Source: Rosenbergiella metrosideri (GTDB lineage: Bacteria; Pseudomonadota; Gammaproteobacteria; Enterobacterales; Enterobacteriaceae). Taken from it: 64,000 nucleotides of DNA. The notes below the pieces were generated by a model. That model was not told where the DNA came from, made no database searches, and saw only the letters and a list, made by a program, of their open reading frames with translations. The stretch spans positions 286,819-350,818 of the forward strand of contig NZ_JALBCV010000001.1 of NCBI RefSeq assembly GCF_022602565.1, given 5' to 3'. How positions within the stretch are numbered: the first letter of the stretch is position 1; each line of letters starts with the position of its first letter. Below are positions 9,059 to 20,717 of the stretch, in pieces. A program made the translations under genes and the position numbers.

Positions 9059-10495
9059 TTAACTTGAGCAACTAATCGTTAATTGCTTTCCCCACTCCGG
9101 TGGGGGCTTCACAAAGGTACTGCTGTCGAGCTGAGTTGCAAAGGGGTTCTGCAGCGCCAAGTGGAGCGCTTCAAGCTCTGTGGTATCCCCTTTTTCTGCA
9201 GCAACGATTGCTTGCTGTGCCAGATAGTTACGTAGTACGATCGCTGGATTTTCATTAAGCATCCGCTCTTGTCGCGCTGCCGAATCCATCGGTTCTTGTT
9301 CAAGCCGCTGTTGATAACGTAAAAACCAACTGTCGAAAGCAGCCCTGTCTATAAAATCGTCGCGTAATGCTCCGCCTTTATCTTTGCCCGCCGCATAACT
9401 CAGTAGTCGAAAAGTTCGAGTATAATCCGCTTTCTCGCGGCCCATTAATGTAAAGAGCTCAATCAATAAATCGTTGTCTTGGGTGTGAGAGTCGTAGAGA
9501 CCGAGTTTAGCACGCATACGCTCTCCCCATGCGGCCATCAGCGCAGGCTCGTATTCCTTCAGCGCCAGCTTAAGTTTGTCCATCGGCAACAGTCCAGATA
9601 GCGCATGCGCGAGACGGTTAAGGTTCCACAAACCGACAGTAGGTTGGTTTTCAAAGGCGTAACGTCCCTGATAATCGCTGTGATTACAGATTAATTCAGG
9701 ATTATAGTCATCCATAAACGCATACGGGCCGTAATCCAACGTGAGTCCTAGCAATGACATGTTGTCAGTATTCATCACCCCGTGGGCAAACCCCACACTC
9801 TGCCACCGTCCAATCATCGTTGCTGTGCGGCGCACAATCTCGGCAAACCACAGATAGTAACGGTCCGCTTGATCCCGCAGCTCTGGCCAAAAGTTCTCGA
9901 TACTATAATCTGCCAATTTCGTTAATGCGTCGGTCTGCTGTCGGTAAAACAGATGTTCGAAGTGCCCGAATCGTAGATGACTTTCCGCTGTGCGGATGAG
10001 CATCGCGCCCGACTCTGCCACTTCACGCTGCACAAGGTCATCTCCCGTTGCAATACTCAGTGCACGCGTTGTAGGGATCCCAAGACCATGCATGGCTTCG
10101 GAAGCAAGAAATTCGCGGATCGTTGAGCGCAATACCGCCCGGCCATCTCCCATCCTAGAATAGGGCGTCTTACCTGCTCCTTTCAGATGCCAATCGAGCT
10201 TCACACCCGATGCGAGTTGTTGTTCACCAAGAAGTAAGCCACGCCCATCACCCAGCTGCCCGGCCCACACCCCGAATTGATGGCCGCTATAAACTTGAGC
10301 AACCGGGCGCATGCCTGTGAGCAGTTCACCCCCCCACCATACGGACGAGTTTTGCAGTGTTTCTGTCGCTGGAAGAGTTAAATCGTCGGCAAGGGCGCGA
10401 TTAAGATAGAGAAGCCTGCCTTCTTGTAGTGGCGTCGGCATGACCTCTGTGCAAAGTTCTGGCAGCTGGTTGGCCCATTGATGTACAAATTTCAT
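9059..10495 (-). CDS. selO: Protein adenylyltransferase SelO
   Basis: 478 residues, the standard length for YdiU/SelO pseudokinases. These transfer AMP from ATP to Ser, Thr or Tyr side chains and are linked to oxidative-stress adaptation. Visible motifs are [17 protein letters not shown] (glycine-rich nucleotide loop, about residues 69-85), [20 protein letters not shown], and [19 protein letters not shown] with the metal-binding Asn and Asp. Bacterial SelO usually lacks the selenocysteine, and none is evident here. It lies 22 bases downstream of nlpC and is probably cotranscribed with it. Confidence 0.93.
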   Translation of the reverse strand: MKFVHQWANQLPELCTEVMPTPLQEGRLLYLNRALADDLTLPATETLQNSSVWWGGELLTGMRPVAQVYSGHQFGVWAGQLGDGRGLLLGEQQLASGVKLDWHLKGAGKTPYSRMGDGRAVLRSTIREFLASEAMHGLGIPTTRALSIATGDDLVQREVAESGAMLIRTAESHLRFGHFEHLFYRQQTDALTKLADYSIENFWPELRDQADRYYLWFAEIVRRTATMIGRWQSVGFAHGVMNTDNMSLLGLTLDYGPYAFMDDYNPELICNHSDYQGRYAFENQPTVGLWNLNRLAHALSGLLPMDKLKLALKEYEPALMAAWGERMRAKLGLYDSHTQDNDLLIELFTLMGREKADYTRTFRLLSYAAGKDKGGALRDDFIDRAAFDSWFLRYQQRLEQEPMDSAARQERMLNENPAIVLRNYLAQQAIVAAEKGDTTELEALHLALQNPFATQLDSSTFVKPPPEWGKQLTISCSS

Positions 10496-10517
10496 TTTTT
10501 ACCTCGGACGAAAGTCG

Positions 10518-11003
10518 TTATAGACGACGCGCTTGCCAAAAAACCTTTTGCCAGTAGACATTATTTAACGATGAGCGCATCACGCCGCGACTGGTCGACG
10601 CATGAATAAATTGATTCTGGGTATCGTAAATACCAACATGCAATCCCCCTTCGCCCCAACCTGTCTTAAAGAAGACCAGATCGCCCGGTAGTAAGTCTTT
10701 TTTACGGATACGTGTGCCAAGCTCGCTCTGTTGGCGGGTCGTTCTAGGGAGCTGTATACCGAAGCGTTCGCGGTAAGTGCGATACACAAAACCGGAACAA
10801 TCGATACCACTGCGACTTAAGCCGCCGTATCGATAAGGTGTACCACGCCATTTCACCAATTGGTCACTCAGTACTTGATGGACCACGCGGGGGTTTGAAA
10901 GCCGTGCATCGGGTGAAGGCGCATGACTACTACAACCAATCACTAAGAACGCTAGCAATATTGCAAAAAACGGCATGCTACGAGAAAGAAACGATTTAAA
11001 CAT
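10518..11003 (-). CDS. nlpC: NlpC/P60 lipoprotein endopeptidase
   Basis: 161 residues. The signal peptide ends FLVIG-C, so Cys24 is lipidated. The NlpC/P60 cysteine-peptidase triad is visible as the Cys in RSGIDCSGF, the His in GLHVGIY and the His in QFIHAST. It is predicted to cut peptide bonds in the peptidoglycan stem from the envelope side. Met10 is an alternative start that still leaves a signal peptide. In E. coli btuCED lies between ihfA and nlpC; here ihfA is the immediate neighbour. Confidence 0.92.
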   Translation of the reverse strand: MFKSFLSRSMPFFAILLAFLVIGCSSHAPSPDARLSNPRVVHQVLSDQLVKWRGTPYRYGGLSRSGIDCSGFVYRTYRERFGIQLPRTTRQQSELGTRIRKKDLLPGDLVFFKTGWGEGGLHVGIYDTQNQFIHASTSRGVMRSSLNNVYWQKVFWQARRL

Positions 11004-11051
11004 TAGCCTACACCACTCCTTGTCCTAAACGATAACGCAAGCACTAGGGAT

Positions 11052-11081
11052 AAAAAAAGCTGCCAAGGCAGCTTCTTTTAT
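11052..11081 (-). terminator. ihfA terminator
   Basis: On the minus strand the stem AAGCTGCC/GGCAGCTT with a short loop runs into a T-rich tail, just after the ihfA stop. It closes the pheST-ihfA transcript. Confidence 0.85.
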
Positions 11082-11097
11082 TATTAGGGTATCTGCA

Positions 11098-11397
11098 TTA
11101 GCCTTTCTTCGGTACTGCAGTTTCAACCCGGCTTTTAAGCTTCTGGCCAGGCCGAAAAGTCACGACTCGTCGAGCAGTGATCGGGATGTCTTCACCGGTC
11201 TTAGGATTTCGTCCTGGACGTTGGTTTTTTTCCCGAAGATCAAAGTTACCAAATCCCGATAGCTTGACCTGTTCTCCCTTCTCCAGCGCACTGCGAATCT
11301 CTTCGAAGAAAAGTTCTACTAACTCTTTAGAGTCACGTTTGCTTAGACCCAATTTTTCAAACAAATATTCTGACATTTCAGCTTTTGTAAGCGCCAT
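11098..11397 (-). CDS. ihfA: Integration host factor subunit alpha
   Basis: 99 residues, the standard length. The typical HU/IHF fold starts [20 protein letters not shown]. The DNA-binding arm carries [12 protein letters not shown] with the intercalating Pro near residue 65. It pairs with IhfB to bend DNA at specific sites, acting in recombination, replication and transcription. It follows pheT by 4 bases, as in the E. coli pheST-ihfA operon. Confidence 0.97.
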   Translation of the reverse strand: MALTKAEMSEYLFEKLGLSKRDSKELVELFFEEIRSALEKGEQVKLSGFGNFDLREKNQRPGRNPKTGEDIPITARRVVTFRPGQKLKSRVETAVPKKG

Positions 11398-11401
11398 CGG
11401 T

Positions 11402-13789
11402 TCAATCCCTCAAGGTTGCCTGGAATCGCTCTTTTAACGCTGCAACACAGTCAGCTACCGTGGCAGCAATATCCTCTTCTTCAAGTGTACGCGTGGAATC
11501 TTGTAGGTGCAGGCTTATTGCAAGGCTCTTAAAACCTGGCTCAACCCCCTTTCCACGGTATACATCGAATAAGTTTACGCCAACCAACTGATTTACGCCA
11601 ACTTTCTTACACTCAGCGATAATATCTGCTGCATTAATCGATTCTGAGACCACCACAGCGATATCGCGACGGTTGGCTGGGAACTTAGACACTGGCTTAG
11701 CATGCGGGATTTCACGCTCTGCCAATTTGTCCCATAAGAGTTCAAAGACAACAGTACGGCCGTTCAAATCGAGTTTACGTTCCAGCTCTGGATGGACCAC
11801 ACCAATCCAGCCGATCACTTCGCCGGCCAGCACAATTTCAGCACTCTGCCCCGGATGCAGTGCATTGTGCTCAGTGCGGCGGAAGGAGATGTGCTCGGTT
11901 TTGCCAGTTAAGTCGAGTAGCCCTTCCAAGTCCCCTTTCAGATCGAAAAAGTCTACATTTTGACGCTCGATTAACCAGTGCTCGTCGCAACGCGCGCCAG
12001 CAATAACGCCCGATAGCATCATTTCCTGACGGATCCCTAAAGGGGCCTGGCTATCAGGGATAAAACGTAATCCGCTTTCGAAAAGACGCACACGGCTTTG
12101 CTGACGGTTTTGGTTATAAACCACAGCATCTAATAAGCCAGTCCACAGCGATAACCGCATTGCCGACATATCCGCAGAGATTGGGCTAGGAAGGATGAGT
12201 GCTTCCTGTTGTGGATGCAGCAAAGATTGTGTTTTAGGGTCTACAAAACTATAAGTGATCGCCTCTTGATAGCCTTTATCAACCAGTAGCGTTTTTACGC
12301 GTTGCAGTGCGAGATTCGCTTCACGGTGCGCAGGCATAATCAAGCTTGCTTTAACTGGCACATCAGGAATATTGTTATAACCATAGACACGAGCGACTTC
12401 TTCGATCAGATCTTCTTCGATCTCCATATCGAATCGCCAAGTCGGCGCAACCACCTGCCACTGTTGCTCAGCTGCAGTGACGTCACAACCGAGTTGCGTC
12501 AAAATGTCGGTGACTTTTTGGTCAGCAATATCATGACCGATCAGACGATCTAATTTACTACGGCGTAAGGTTATTGCAGCGGGCTTAGGTAAATGTTGCT
12601 CAGCGGTTTTCTCGATAATTGGGCCAGCTTGGCCTCCGCAGATCGCCAATAATAGCTCGGTAGCACGCTCCATCGCTGCGTATTGGCCCGCTGGATCGAC
12701 GCCGCGTTCATAGCGGTGTGAAGCATCAGTGTGCAGACCGAAACGACGGGCCCGACCCGTGATCGCTAATGGTGAGAAAAAGGCGCATTCTACTAAGACA
12801 TTCTGAGTGGTTGCAGAGATACCGGACTCTTCTCCACCGAAAATCCCCGCCATCGCGAGCGGTTTCTCGTTATCAGCAATAACCAGAACGTCGTCAGTCA
12901 GTGTGACGTTATTGCCATCCAATAAGGTCAATGTTTCGCCTTGCTTCGCCTGACGCACCTCGATCTTGCCAGCTAACTTCGCTAGATCGAATGCATGCAT
13001 CGGCTGACCACGTTCAAGTAAGACGTAGTTAGTGATATCGACTATGGCGTCAATCGAACGAATACCACAACGACGCAGTTTTTCTTGCATCCATAGTGGC
13101 GTCGGGACATTGATATCAATATTCTCGATCACACGACCTAAGTAACGTGGACACGCTTCCCCTGCCGTTAACTCGATGGGGAATTGACGGTCGCTAGTTG
13201 GGGTGACCGCTGCTACTGGAGGGACGTTGAAGGGCAGACCATTCGCTACCGCTACATCGCGAGCAATCCCCATAATCCCTAAGCAATCAGCACGATTTGG
13301 CGTGACACTGATTTCAATAGTGTTGTCATCAAGCTGAAGGTATTGACGAATATCTTGACCGATCGGTGCATCAGCGGGTAGTTCAATAATCCCATCTGAC
13401 TCGACATCGATGCCCAGCTCAGTAAAGGAGCAAAGCATCCCTTCAGAGGGCTCGCCACGCAGCTTAGCCGGCTTGATTTTAAAATCACCCGGTAAAATCG
13501 CGCCCACCGTGGCCACGGCAACCTTTAAGCCTTGGCGGCAATTTGCTGCGCCACAAACGATATCGAGTAAACGCTCGCCACCGACGTTGATTTTGGTCAC
13601 ACGTAATTTGTCAGCATTTGGATGCTGATGGCACTCGACCACTTCGCCAACCACGACACCGTTAAATACACCTGCAACGGCTTCAACCCCATCAACTTCT
13701 AATCCTGCCATGGTGATTTGGTTAGAGAGTTCATCACTTGTTAGGGCCGGATTTACCCATTCACGTAACCAGAGTTCACTGAATTTCAT
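11402..13789 (-). CDS. pheT: Phenylalanyl-tRNA synthetase beta subunit
   Basis: 795 residues, the same as E. coli. The N-terminal OB-fold tRNA-binding domain lies at about 39-150 ([20 protein letters not shown]), followed by the B3/B4 editing domain, the B5 domain, and a C-terminal ferredoxin-fold anticodon-binding domain ([14 protein letters not shown] near 705). With PheS it forms an alpha2-beta2 enzyme that charges tRNA-Phe. It begins 14 bases after the pheS stop and is translated from the same attenuated mRNA. Confidence 0.97.
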   Translation of the reverse strand: MKFSELWLREWVNPALTSDELSNQITMAGLEVDGVEAVAGVFNGVVVGEVVECHQHPNADKLRVTKINVGGERLLDIVCGAANCRQGLKVAVATVGAILPGDFKIKPAKLRGEPSEGMLCSFTELGIDVESDGIIELPADAPIGQDIRQYLQLDDNTIEISVTPNRADCLGIMGIARDVAVANGLPFNVPPVAAVTPTSDRQFPIELTAGEACPRYLGRVIENIDINVPTPLWMQEKLRRCGIRSIDAIVDITNYVLLERGQPMHAFDLAKLAGKIEVRQAKQGETLTLLDGNNVTLTDDVLVIADNEKPLAMAGIFGGEESGISATTQNVLVECAFFSPLAITGRARRFGLHTDASHRYERGVDPAGQYAAMERATELLLAICGGQAGPIIEKTAEQHLPKPAAITLRRSKLDRLIGHDIADQKVTDILTQLGCDVTAAEQQWQVVAPTWRFDMEIEEDLIEEVARVYGYNNIPDVPVKASLIMPAHREANLALQRVKTLLVDKGYQEAITYSFVDPKTQSLLHPQQEALILPSPISADMSAMRLSLWTGLLDAVVYNQNRQQSRVRLFESGLRFIPDSQAPLGIRQEMMLSGVIAGARCDEHWLIERQNVDFFDLKGDLEGLLDLTGKTEHISFRRTEHNALHPGQSAEIVLAGEVIGWIGVVHPELERKLDLNGRTVVFELLWDKLAEREIPHAKPVSKFPANRRDIAVVVSESINAADIIAECKKVGVNQLVGVNLFDVYRGKGVEPGFKSLAISLHLQDSTRTLEEEDIAATVADCVAALKERFQATLRD

Positions 13790-13803
13790 TGGATAACCTG
13801 CCC

Positions 13804-14799
<996 letters not shown>

Positions 14800-14854
14800 T
14801 TATCCAGTCTATCTGGGAAGTTATGCTATGTAACAATGAATAACGACAAGTCTT

Positions 14855-14886
14855 AAAAACGACAAAGCCTCCTTAATGGAGGCTTT
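14855..14886 (-). terminator. pheST attenuator terminator
   Basis: Minus-strand stem AAAGCCTCC/GGAGGCTTT (14864-14886) followed by GTCGTTTTT. An alternative stem, GCCTC/GAGGC at 14923-14941, overlaps the end of pheM. Ribosome stalling on the Phe codons would shift the balance between these structures, as in the attenuation of E. coli pheST. Confidence 0.88.
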
Positions 14887-14933
14887 TCGCGCGTTTTTTC
14901 GTTTCTTATCTCATGCGCAAAAGCCTCAATTAT

Positions 14934-14978
14934 TTAGAGGCTAAAGAAAAAAAAGAAACGAAAAAAAGCGATATTCAT
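14934..14978 (-). CDS. pheM: pheST operon leader peptide
   Basis: A 14-codon frame encoding MNIAFFRFFFFFSL, with seven Phe codons against five in E. coli PheM ([14 protein letters not shown]). It lies between rplT and the attenuator terminator. When charged tRNA-Phe is scarce, the ribosome stalls on the Phe run and prevents formation of the terminator ahead of pheS. It also forms the last 14 codons of a longer frame with no other support; the short form is the functional one. Confidence 0.95.
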   Translation of the reverse strand: MNIAFFRFFFFFSL

Positions 14979-15007
14979 AAGTGGAGTCCAATTCGAAAGT
15001 AGAAAAT

Positions 15008-15033
15008 AAAAAAGGGAGCAAGCTCCCTTTTTT
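15008..15033 (-). terminator. rplT terminator
   Basis: Perfect stem AAAAAAGGGAGC/GCTCCCTTTTTT with a two-base loop, symmetric in A/T flanks, right after rplT and before pheM. In E. coli some readthrough from infC-rplT into pheST occurs at the equivalent site. Confidence 0.85.
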
Positions 15034-15039
15034 ACTGAC

Positions 15040-15411
<372 letters not shown>

Positions 15412-15437
15412 TTATATTCTGAAATTAAAAAAATGAC

Positions 15438-15713
<276 letters not shown>

Positions 15714-15725
15714 TTACTTGATGGC

Positions 15726-16271
<546 letters not shown>

Positions 16272-18200
16272 TTATTCCTCCAACTGATGAATACTTCTGC
16301 TGCGAATTTCATTTTGCAGCTTCTCAATCAATACGTCGACATCGAAAACACCTAAGTCTTTTCCACGGCGGGTGCGCACGGCAACTTTGCCTGCCTCGAC
16401 CTCTTTATCACCGCAGACTAACATGTAGGGTACGCGACGTAATGTGTGCTCACGGATTTTAAAGCCAATCTTCTCGTTTCTCAAGTCTGCTTTAGCTCTA
16501 ATACCCGCATTTTGTAGTTTTTTGGTCAATTCGTTGACATATTCTGCTTGGCTATCGGTGATATTCATCACGACGGCTTGCATTGGCGCTAACCATGTTG
16601 GGAAGAAACCGGCAAACTCTTCGGTCAGAATCCCAATAAAGCGCTCAACGGAACCTAGTATAGCACGGTGAATCATCACTGGCGTTTGACGGTCATTATT
16701 TTCACCGACATATGTGGCTTCTAAACGCTCAGGCAGAGAAAAGTCGAGCTGTACTGTACCACATTGCCATGCACGATCCAGACAATCATATAAAGTAAAT
16801 TCGATTTTCGGGCCATAGAAAGCCCCTTCACCTGGCTGATATTCAAATTCAATATCATTATTTTTGAGTGCTTGCGCCAGATCTAGTTCCGCCTTGTCCC
16901 ACAACTCATCGCTACCGATACGCTTTTCAGGACGCGTGGACAATTTTACCACGATCTTTTCAAAGCCAAAGGTGCTGTACATATCATAGACCATACGGAT
17001 GCAGCTGTTTACTTCATCGAGAATTTGGTCTTCGGTACAGAAGATATGGGCATCATCCTGGGTAAAGCCACGAACACGCATCAAACCATGTAACGCACCC
17101 GATGGTTCATTACGGTGACAGCTTCCAAATTCAGCCATACGAAGTGGCAGATCACGGTAAGACTTTAATCCTTGATTAAAGATCTGGACGTGTCCTGGGC
17201 AGTTCATTGGCTTAATACAGTACTCACGGTTCTCAGAAGAGGTGGTAAACATTGCTTCTTTATAGTTTTCCCAGTGCCCGGTTTTTTCCCACAGCACACG
17301 GTCCATCATGAACGGACCTTTTACCTCTTGGTATTGGTACTCTTTAAGTTTACTGCGAACAAAGGTCTCTAATTCGCGGAAGATTGTCCAACCATCATTA
17401 TGCCAGAAGACCATACCCGGTGCTTCTTCTTGCATATGGTAAAGATCGAGTTGCTTACCGATTTTACGGTGATCACGCTTAGCCGCTTCTTCTAAACGCT
17501 TTAAATACGCCGCAAGCTGTTTTTTATCCGCCCAGGCAGTACCGTAAATACGTTGCAGCATTTTGTTATCGCTATTGCCGCGCCAGTAGGCACCCGCCAA
17601 CTTCTGTAACGTGAAGTGATGGCAGAAACGCATATTCGGAACATGCGGTCCGCGACACATATCAACATATTCTTCGTGATGATACAGACCGGGTTGATCG
17701 TCACGGCTGATGTTTTGGTCAAGAATTTCCATTTTGTACAGTTCACCACGCGCTTCAAAGGTATCGCGCGCTTCTTGCCAACTGACTGTCTTCTTGACGA
17801 CTTGGTAATTTTTTTCGGCCAACTCGTGCATACGCTTTTCGAGTTTCTCGAGGTCTTCCTGAGTTAACGTGTGGTCGAGATCGACATCGTAGTAAAACCC
17901 ATTGTCGATAACAGGACCAATCGCCATTTTTGTATTTGGCCACAGTTGCTTAATCGCATGTCCCAATAAGTGCGCACAAGAGTGACGAAGGATTTCAATC
18001 CCTTCTTCATCCTTAGCGGTAATAATTGAGACGCTTGCATCGTCGGTAATCGGATCAACGGCATCAACCAGTTCACCATTCACACGTCCGGCAATACAGG
18101 CTTTAGCAAGACCAGGACCGATGTCTTGGGCTATATCCATCACGCTAACGGCATGATCAAAACTACGTTGGCTTCCATCAGGAAGAGTAATAACTGGCAT
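16272..18200 (-). CDS. thrS: Threonyl-tRNA synthetase
   Basis: 642 residues, the same as E. coli. The order is an N-terminal TGS domain (about 1-61), then the editing domain with [16 protein letters not shown] (catalytic His pair about residues 73-77) and its distal Cys/His in ..[15 protein letters not shown]. Next comes the class II core, whose zinc ligand Cys lies in NCPGHVQIF near 334, and a C-terminal anticodon-binding domain. It charges tRNA-Thr and removes Ser mischarged on it. In E. coli ThrRS also binds its own mRNA leader. An accessory patch begins within 200 bases upstream. Confidence 0.97.
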   Translation of the reverse strand: MPVITLPDGSQRSFDHAVSVMDIAQDIGPGLAKACIAGRVNGELVDAVDPITDDASVSIITAKDEEGIEILRHSCAHLLGHAIKQLWPNTKMAIGPVIDNGFYYDVDLDHTLTQEDLEKLEKRMHELAEKNYQVVKKTVSWQEARDTFEARGELYKMEILDQNISRDDQPGLYHHEEYVDMCRGPHVPNMRFCHHFTLQKLAGAYWRGNSDNKMLQRIYGTAWADKKQLAAYLKRLEEAAKRDHRKIGKQLDLYHMQEEAPGMVFWHNDGWTIFRELETFVRSKLKEYQYQEVKGPFMMDRVLWEKTGHWENYKEAMFTTSSENREYCIKPMNCPGHVQIFNQGLKSYRDLPLRMAEFGSCHRNEPSGALHGLMRVRGFTQDDAHIFCTEDQILDEVNSCIRMVYDMYSTFGFEKIVVKLSTRPEKRIGSDELWDKAELDLAQALKNNDIEFEYQPGEGAFYGPKIEFTLYDCLDRAWQCGTVQLDFSLPERLEATYVGENNDRQTPVMIHRAILGSVERFIGILTEEFAGFFPTWLAPMQAVVMNITDSQAEYVNELTKKLQNAGIRAKADLRNEKIGFKIREHTLRRVPYMLVCGDKEVEAGKVAVRTRRGKDLGVFDVDVLIEKLQNEIRSRSIHQLEE

Positions 18201-18305
18201 TCTATATCCTTAATTGCAGTGGTAACCCACACGACAGGCTACATGCTAAAATGTTTTATTCTTTATAATCAACTGGTTAATTTTATTAATTCGCTGATTT
18301 TTCGG
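18201..18305 (-). promoter_or_regulatory. thrS leader region, putative autoregulatory site
   Basis: By position this is the thrS mRNA leader. In E. coli it folds into tRNA-Thr-like arms bound by ThrRS. Here I see AAGGATATAG as the ribosome binding region, but I could not identify the anticodon-like arm with confidence. The retained leader ends near the repeats at 18306-18328. Confidence 0.35.
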
Positions 18306-18328
18306 ATTTGGTACACCATTTGGTACAC
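18306..18328. repeat. Two 11-bp direct repeats ATTTGGTACAC
   Basis: ATTTGGTACAC occurs at 18306-18316 and again at 18318-18328, a 12-bp period. Closely spaced direct repeats like these are typical of integrase arm-type sites or a regulator's tandem half-sites. They sit at the border between the thrS leader and the phage-like debris, so an attachment-site remnant is the likelier reading. Confidence 0.5.
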
Positions 18329-18429
18329 GCTTTCAAATCTATGTCTCTGAGTTGACCCCAGAAATTACAATATTACAGGTTTAAGAGGCTGACTTAAAGG
18401 GCGAGGTTTATTTCTGGATTTCATCGCCC

Positions 18430-19009
18430 TCACCTCTTGGCAATGTCTTCACCATAAAAGTCACCACGCCCAACCCCTGGCATCATCAAGATCGTCACGC
18501 TAGACAATGCCATCGTTAGTGTAGAACTTTTACTGTTGACCACTCTTACCCGCGTCAGCAGTGCATAGTCATCTGCTAGCCGTTTATCCTTCGCCCAGAA
18601 AGCAACCTTAAGCTTATCTGCAAAAGTCGCCTTGTTTTGAATGAGCAGGAGCCATTTCAAGAAGTTAGTTTTCTGGCTCCATATTGGCAAAGGAAAGGCT
18701 CTCAGCCTCAATCCTTACATCGCCGTTTAATCTCACCGTTTGCACATAGAACCCTGCCAAGATGGTTAAGTCCTTGCGGAACCGGTCAAACTGGCTGTGT
18801 TTATCCATATGCTCAAGGCCTGAGCGATTAGCGCACCAGTGATCGAAACAAAAGCCGAAGAAGGCCATCACCTTGCGATGGAATTGCGGGTTACGAGTGA
18901 GTTTGATTTCGGCGGTGTAGGTTTCGCCTGTTTTGAATCGTTGGAGTCTTTCGAGGCCTATGTCACTTGCTGGAGAGAATACGCCGCCCGGATGTTTCAC
19001 CAGGTTGAA
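18430..19009 (-). pseudogene. Phage DUF1367-like gene, frameshifted
   Basis: The upstream part (19009 to 18668) encodes LVKHPGGVFSPASDIGLERL, then ARNP-type NPQFHRKVMAFFGFCFDHWC and the AESLSFANM motif. This is the layout of the DUF1367 proteins found in lambdoid phages. A stop at 18665-18667 arises from a tandem AGTTAGTT at 18663-18670. Removing one 4-base unit restores an open frame (ENFLKWLLL...) down to 18430. The first codons are missing, as an in-frame stop precedes LVKHPGG. The C-terminal part is not recognisable. Function in phages is unknown. Confidence 0.6.
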
Positions 19010-19155
19010 TTACAATGATTATTCCTATTTTGATGAGTTTTATCTATGAAACACAAGCAAATGGCTTATAATTTCTTCACTTGTTTATTTATAGCATTGA
19101 ATGAAAGCGTTTATAGTTTAGGCCCTAAAAAACACAACCACATGTAGGTTAATTC

Positions 19156-19701
19156 ATGATAAAAAAAGCGAACATTAAGGTAATAATTCTGGCCGGGTTT
19201 ATTGGTGGATTCATCAGCTCTCTAGTGAAGTCAGGTACAGAAGTAAACATGCCTCCAAGAATTCCAGGTGAAATATCTCCCCCCTCAGCAAATATTGACT
19301 CTTGGTTAGGCTGGCTGGGAATCAACTCTCACTCCCTTGATTATGTGTATCAGACAGTCACTATCTCAGGTGCAGTGATGTTATACCACTGGGTATTCAG
19401 TTTTATATTCGCATTTATTTATGTTGCCGGCTCTGCAATCTTTCCGAAAATTAGACTATGGTACGGAGCAGCATACGGAATTATAATTACGCTAGTCATG
19501 CACGGCTTATTAATCCCAGCACTAGGATTTAGACATCCCGCTTACCTTGATGGGAAAATTGGTTGGCTATGGAATCTAAACGGTTATGAATTTTGGAGTG
19601 AATTACTTGGTCATATATGTTGGTCAATGTCGATTGAGTTGAGCTTAATAGCTATCCTAGCCTTACTAGCTAAACCGCTAAAAGGCTACTGGACTAATTA
19701 A
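19156..19701 (+). CDS. YagU family (DUF1440) inner membrane protein
   Basis: 181 residues with about four membrane segments (near 7-25, 70-95, 100-125 and 150-172). It resembles E. coli YagU, sharing a FIGG..SS.VK.G.EV.PPR N-terminus, FPKI.LW, and a late GH..W..SIE motif. YagU affects acid resistance in E. coli by an unknown mechanism. It is an intact single gene with its own terminator inside an otherwise broken accessory patch, so it is probably horizontally acquired cargo. There is no strong Shine-Dalgarno before the ATG. Confidence 0.75.
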   Translation: MIKKANIKVIILAGFIGGFISSLVKSGTEVNMPPRIPGEISPPSANIDSWLGWLGINSHSLDYVYQTVTISGAVMLYHWVFSFIFAFIYVAGSAIFPKIRLWYGAAYGIIITLVMHGLLIPALGFRHPAYLDGKIGWLWNLNGYEFWSELLGHICWSMSIELSLIAILALLAKPLKGYWTN

Positions 19702-19721
19702 TTTTTGATACTTGGTCGACC

Positions 19722-19749
19722 AGCCTCGGTTTACTGCTGAGGCTTTTTA
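19722..19749 (+). terminator. Terminator of the YagU-like gene
   Basis: AGCCTC/GAGGCT stem with an 11-base loop, then TTTTTATT. Confidence 0.75.
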
Positions 19750-19819
19750 TTCAATTGAACATAAATTCCTCATCAGTTAGCTTGCTGTAATTCACGTTCC
19801 TCCCCCTAACTCAAATTAC

Positions 19820-19954
19820 TTATTCGTAACCTTCGTCACAGGCCAGCGGGGCGTGGTATACCTGCCAGTCGCCGTACCATTCATCGTTGAACTTGACGCT
19901 GAAGAAGTCTTCTTGAAACTCAGCGTAGATAGCTGCAAAGGTGTTGGCAGGCAT
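19820..19954 (-). CDS. Short phage-like open frame, probably a remnant
   Basis: 44 codons, MPANTFAAIYAEFQEDFFSV onward, acidic and rich in aromatic residues, ending ACDEGYE. The composition looks like a real protein tail rather than a random frame. It has the same orientation as the DUF1367-like fragment, and a plus-strand frame overlaps it. No good ribosome binding site. I cannot name a family. It may be the end of a lost phage gene. Confidence 0.3.
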   Translation of the reverse strand: MPANTFAAIYAEFQEDFFSVKFNDEWYGDWQVYHAPLACDEGYE

Positions 19955-20636
19955 GAGGACAAGGTGCTTATATTGTCTAAATACACACGCAGAAGACCGT
20001 GTAACTTATGCGGCTTACTCCTGTATATTAAATAGTAAAATACCTGATGGTTACTGGTTAGCTGACAATAAGGTCGTGACTAGGTTTAAGCTTCCTATTA
20101 TCTCTAAAAAACACGGATTACGTGGTTACGAAGATTTTGAACGAGAGGCTAAGTCATTAACTACTGCTTATCGGCAGTATAACGAAGTAAAACAAAAGGC
20201 TGACGAAGACAAACTCAAAGCGGAAGAGGCACGTAAGGTAGAAGAGGCAAGCAAAGCATTATTTTCTAGTGTAGGTATCATGGATGCGCCCTCAGCCTAT
20301 TCTGCTGAGATGATAAGAGCGGCGAATATTGCATTGTCTGAAAGTGGTGCTCTCGTACTCAACCGTGGACCGGGTATGTTTCAGTTTTCATCCGCAGGGG
20401 GAGGTAGTTTTCCAATGGAAAGCTTACTATCCGGCTGAGAATCAAGAGCGATATATCGAGATGTCATAGCACTTACTGAAATCACAACCGCGCTGGCTGG
20501 TAGAGCTATAGTATCAGTTGCACCTACAGCTGGTGAAGGCAGTGATAAGGTCCCTGACTTTACGACAAACCTCATGGCTGCTCAAGCTCAGCTCTTAACA
20601 GCAGGTAAAGTCACGATCAGTAATCATCCCTGCTAA
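19941..20636 (+). pseudogene. Bacteriocin-like gene remnant, S-pyocin type
   Basis: An open frame to 20435 is interrupted by TGA at 20436-20438. The same frame then continues to TAA at 20634-20636. Recognisable coding starts near 20035, with a charged coiled coil (KQKADEDKLKAEEARKVEEA). It continues with SAEMIRAANIALSESGALVL, FQFSSAGGGS, and after the TGA with APTAGEGSDKVPDF...LMAAQAQLLTAGKV. This layout resembles the S-type pyocin translocation domain of colicin-like bacteriocins. The killing domain and immunity gene are missing. The family call comes from motif memory and is moderate. Confidence 0.5.
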
Positions 20637-20671
20637 ACTTACGGCAAACAAAAAGATCCTTGCCAATTTAA

Positions 20672-20694
20672 AAGATGCATTTAAAATACATCTT
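20672..20694 (+). promoter_or_regulatory. NsrR operator upstream of hmp
   Basis: AAGATGCATTTAAAATACATCTT is a near-perfect 23-bp palindrome equal to the NsrR consensus (two AAGATGYAT half-sites in inverted orientation) and close to the E. coli hmp operator. NsrR loses its Fe-S cluster in nitric oxide and releases the site, so hmp is NO-induced. Confidence 0.92.
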
Positions 20695-20717
20695 ATAAAC
20701 ATGTCATGGAGGCTATG

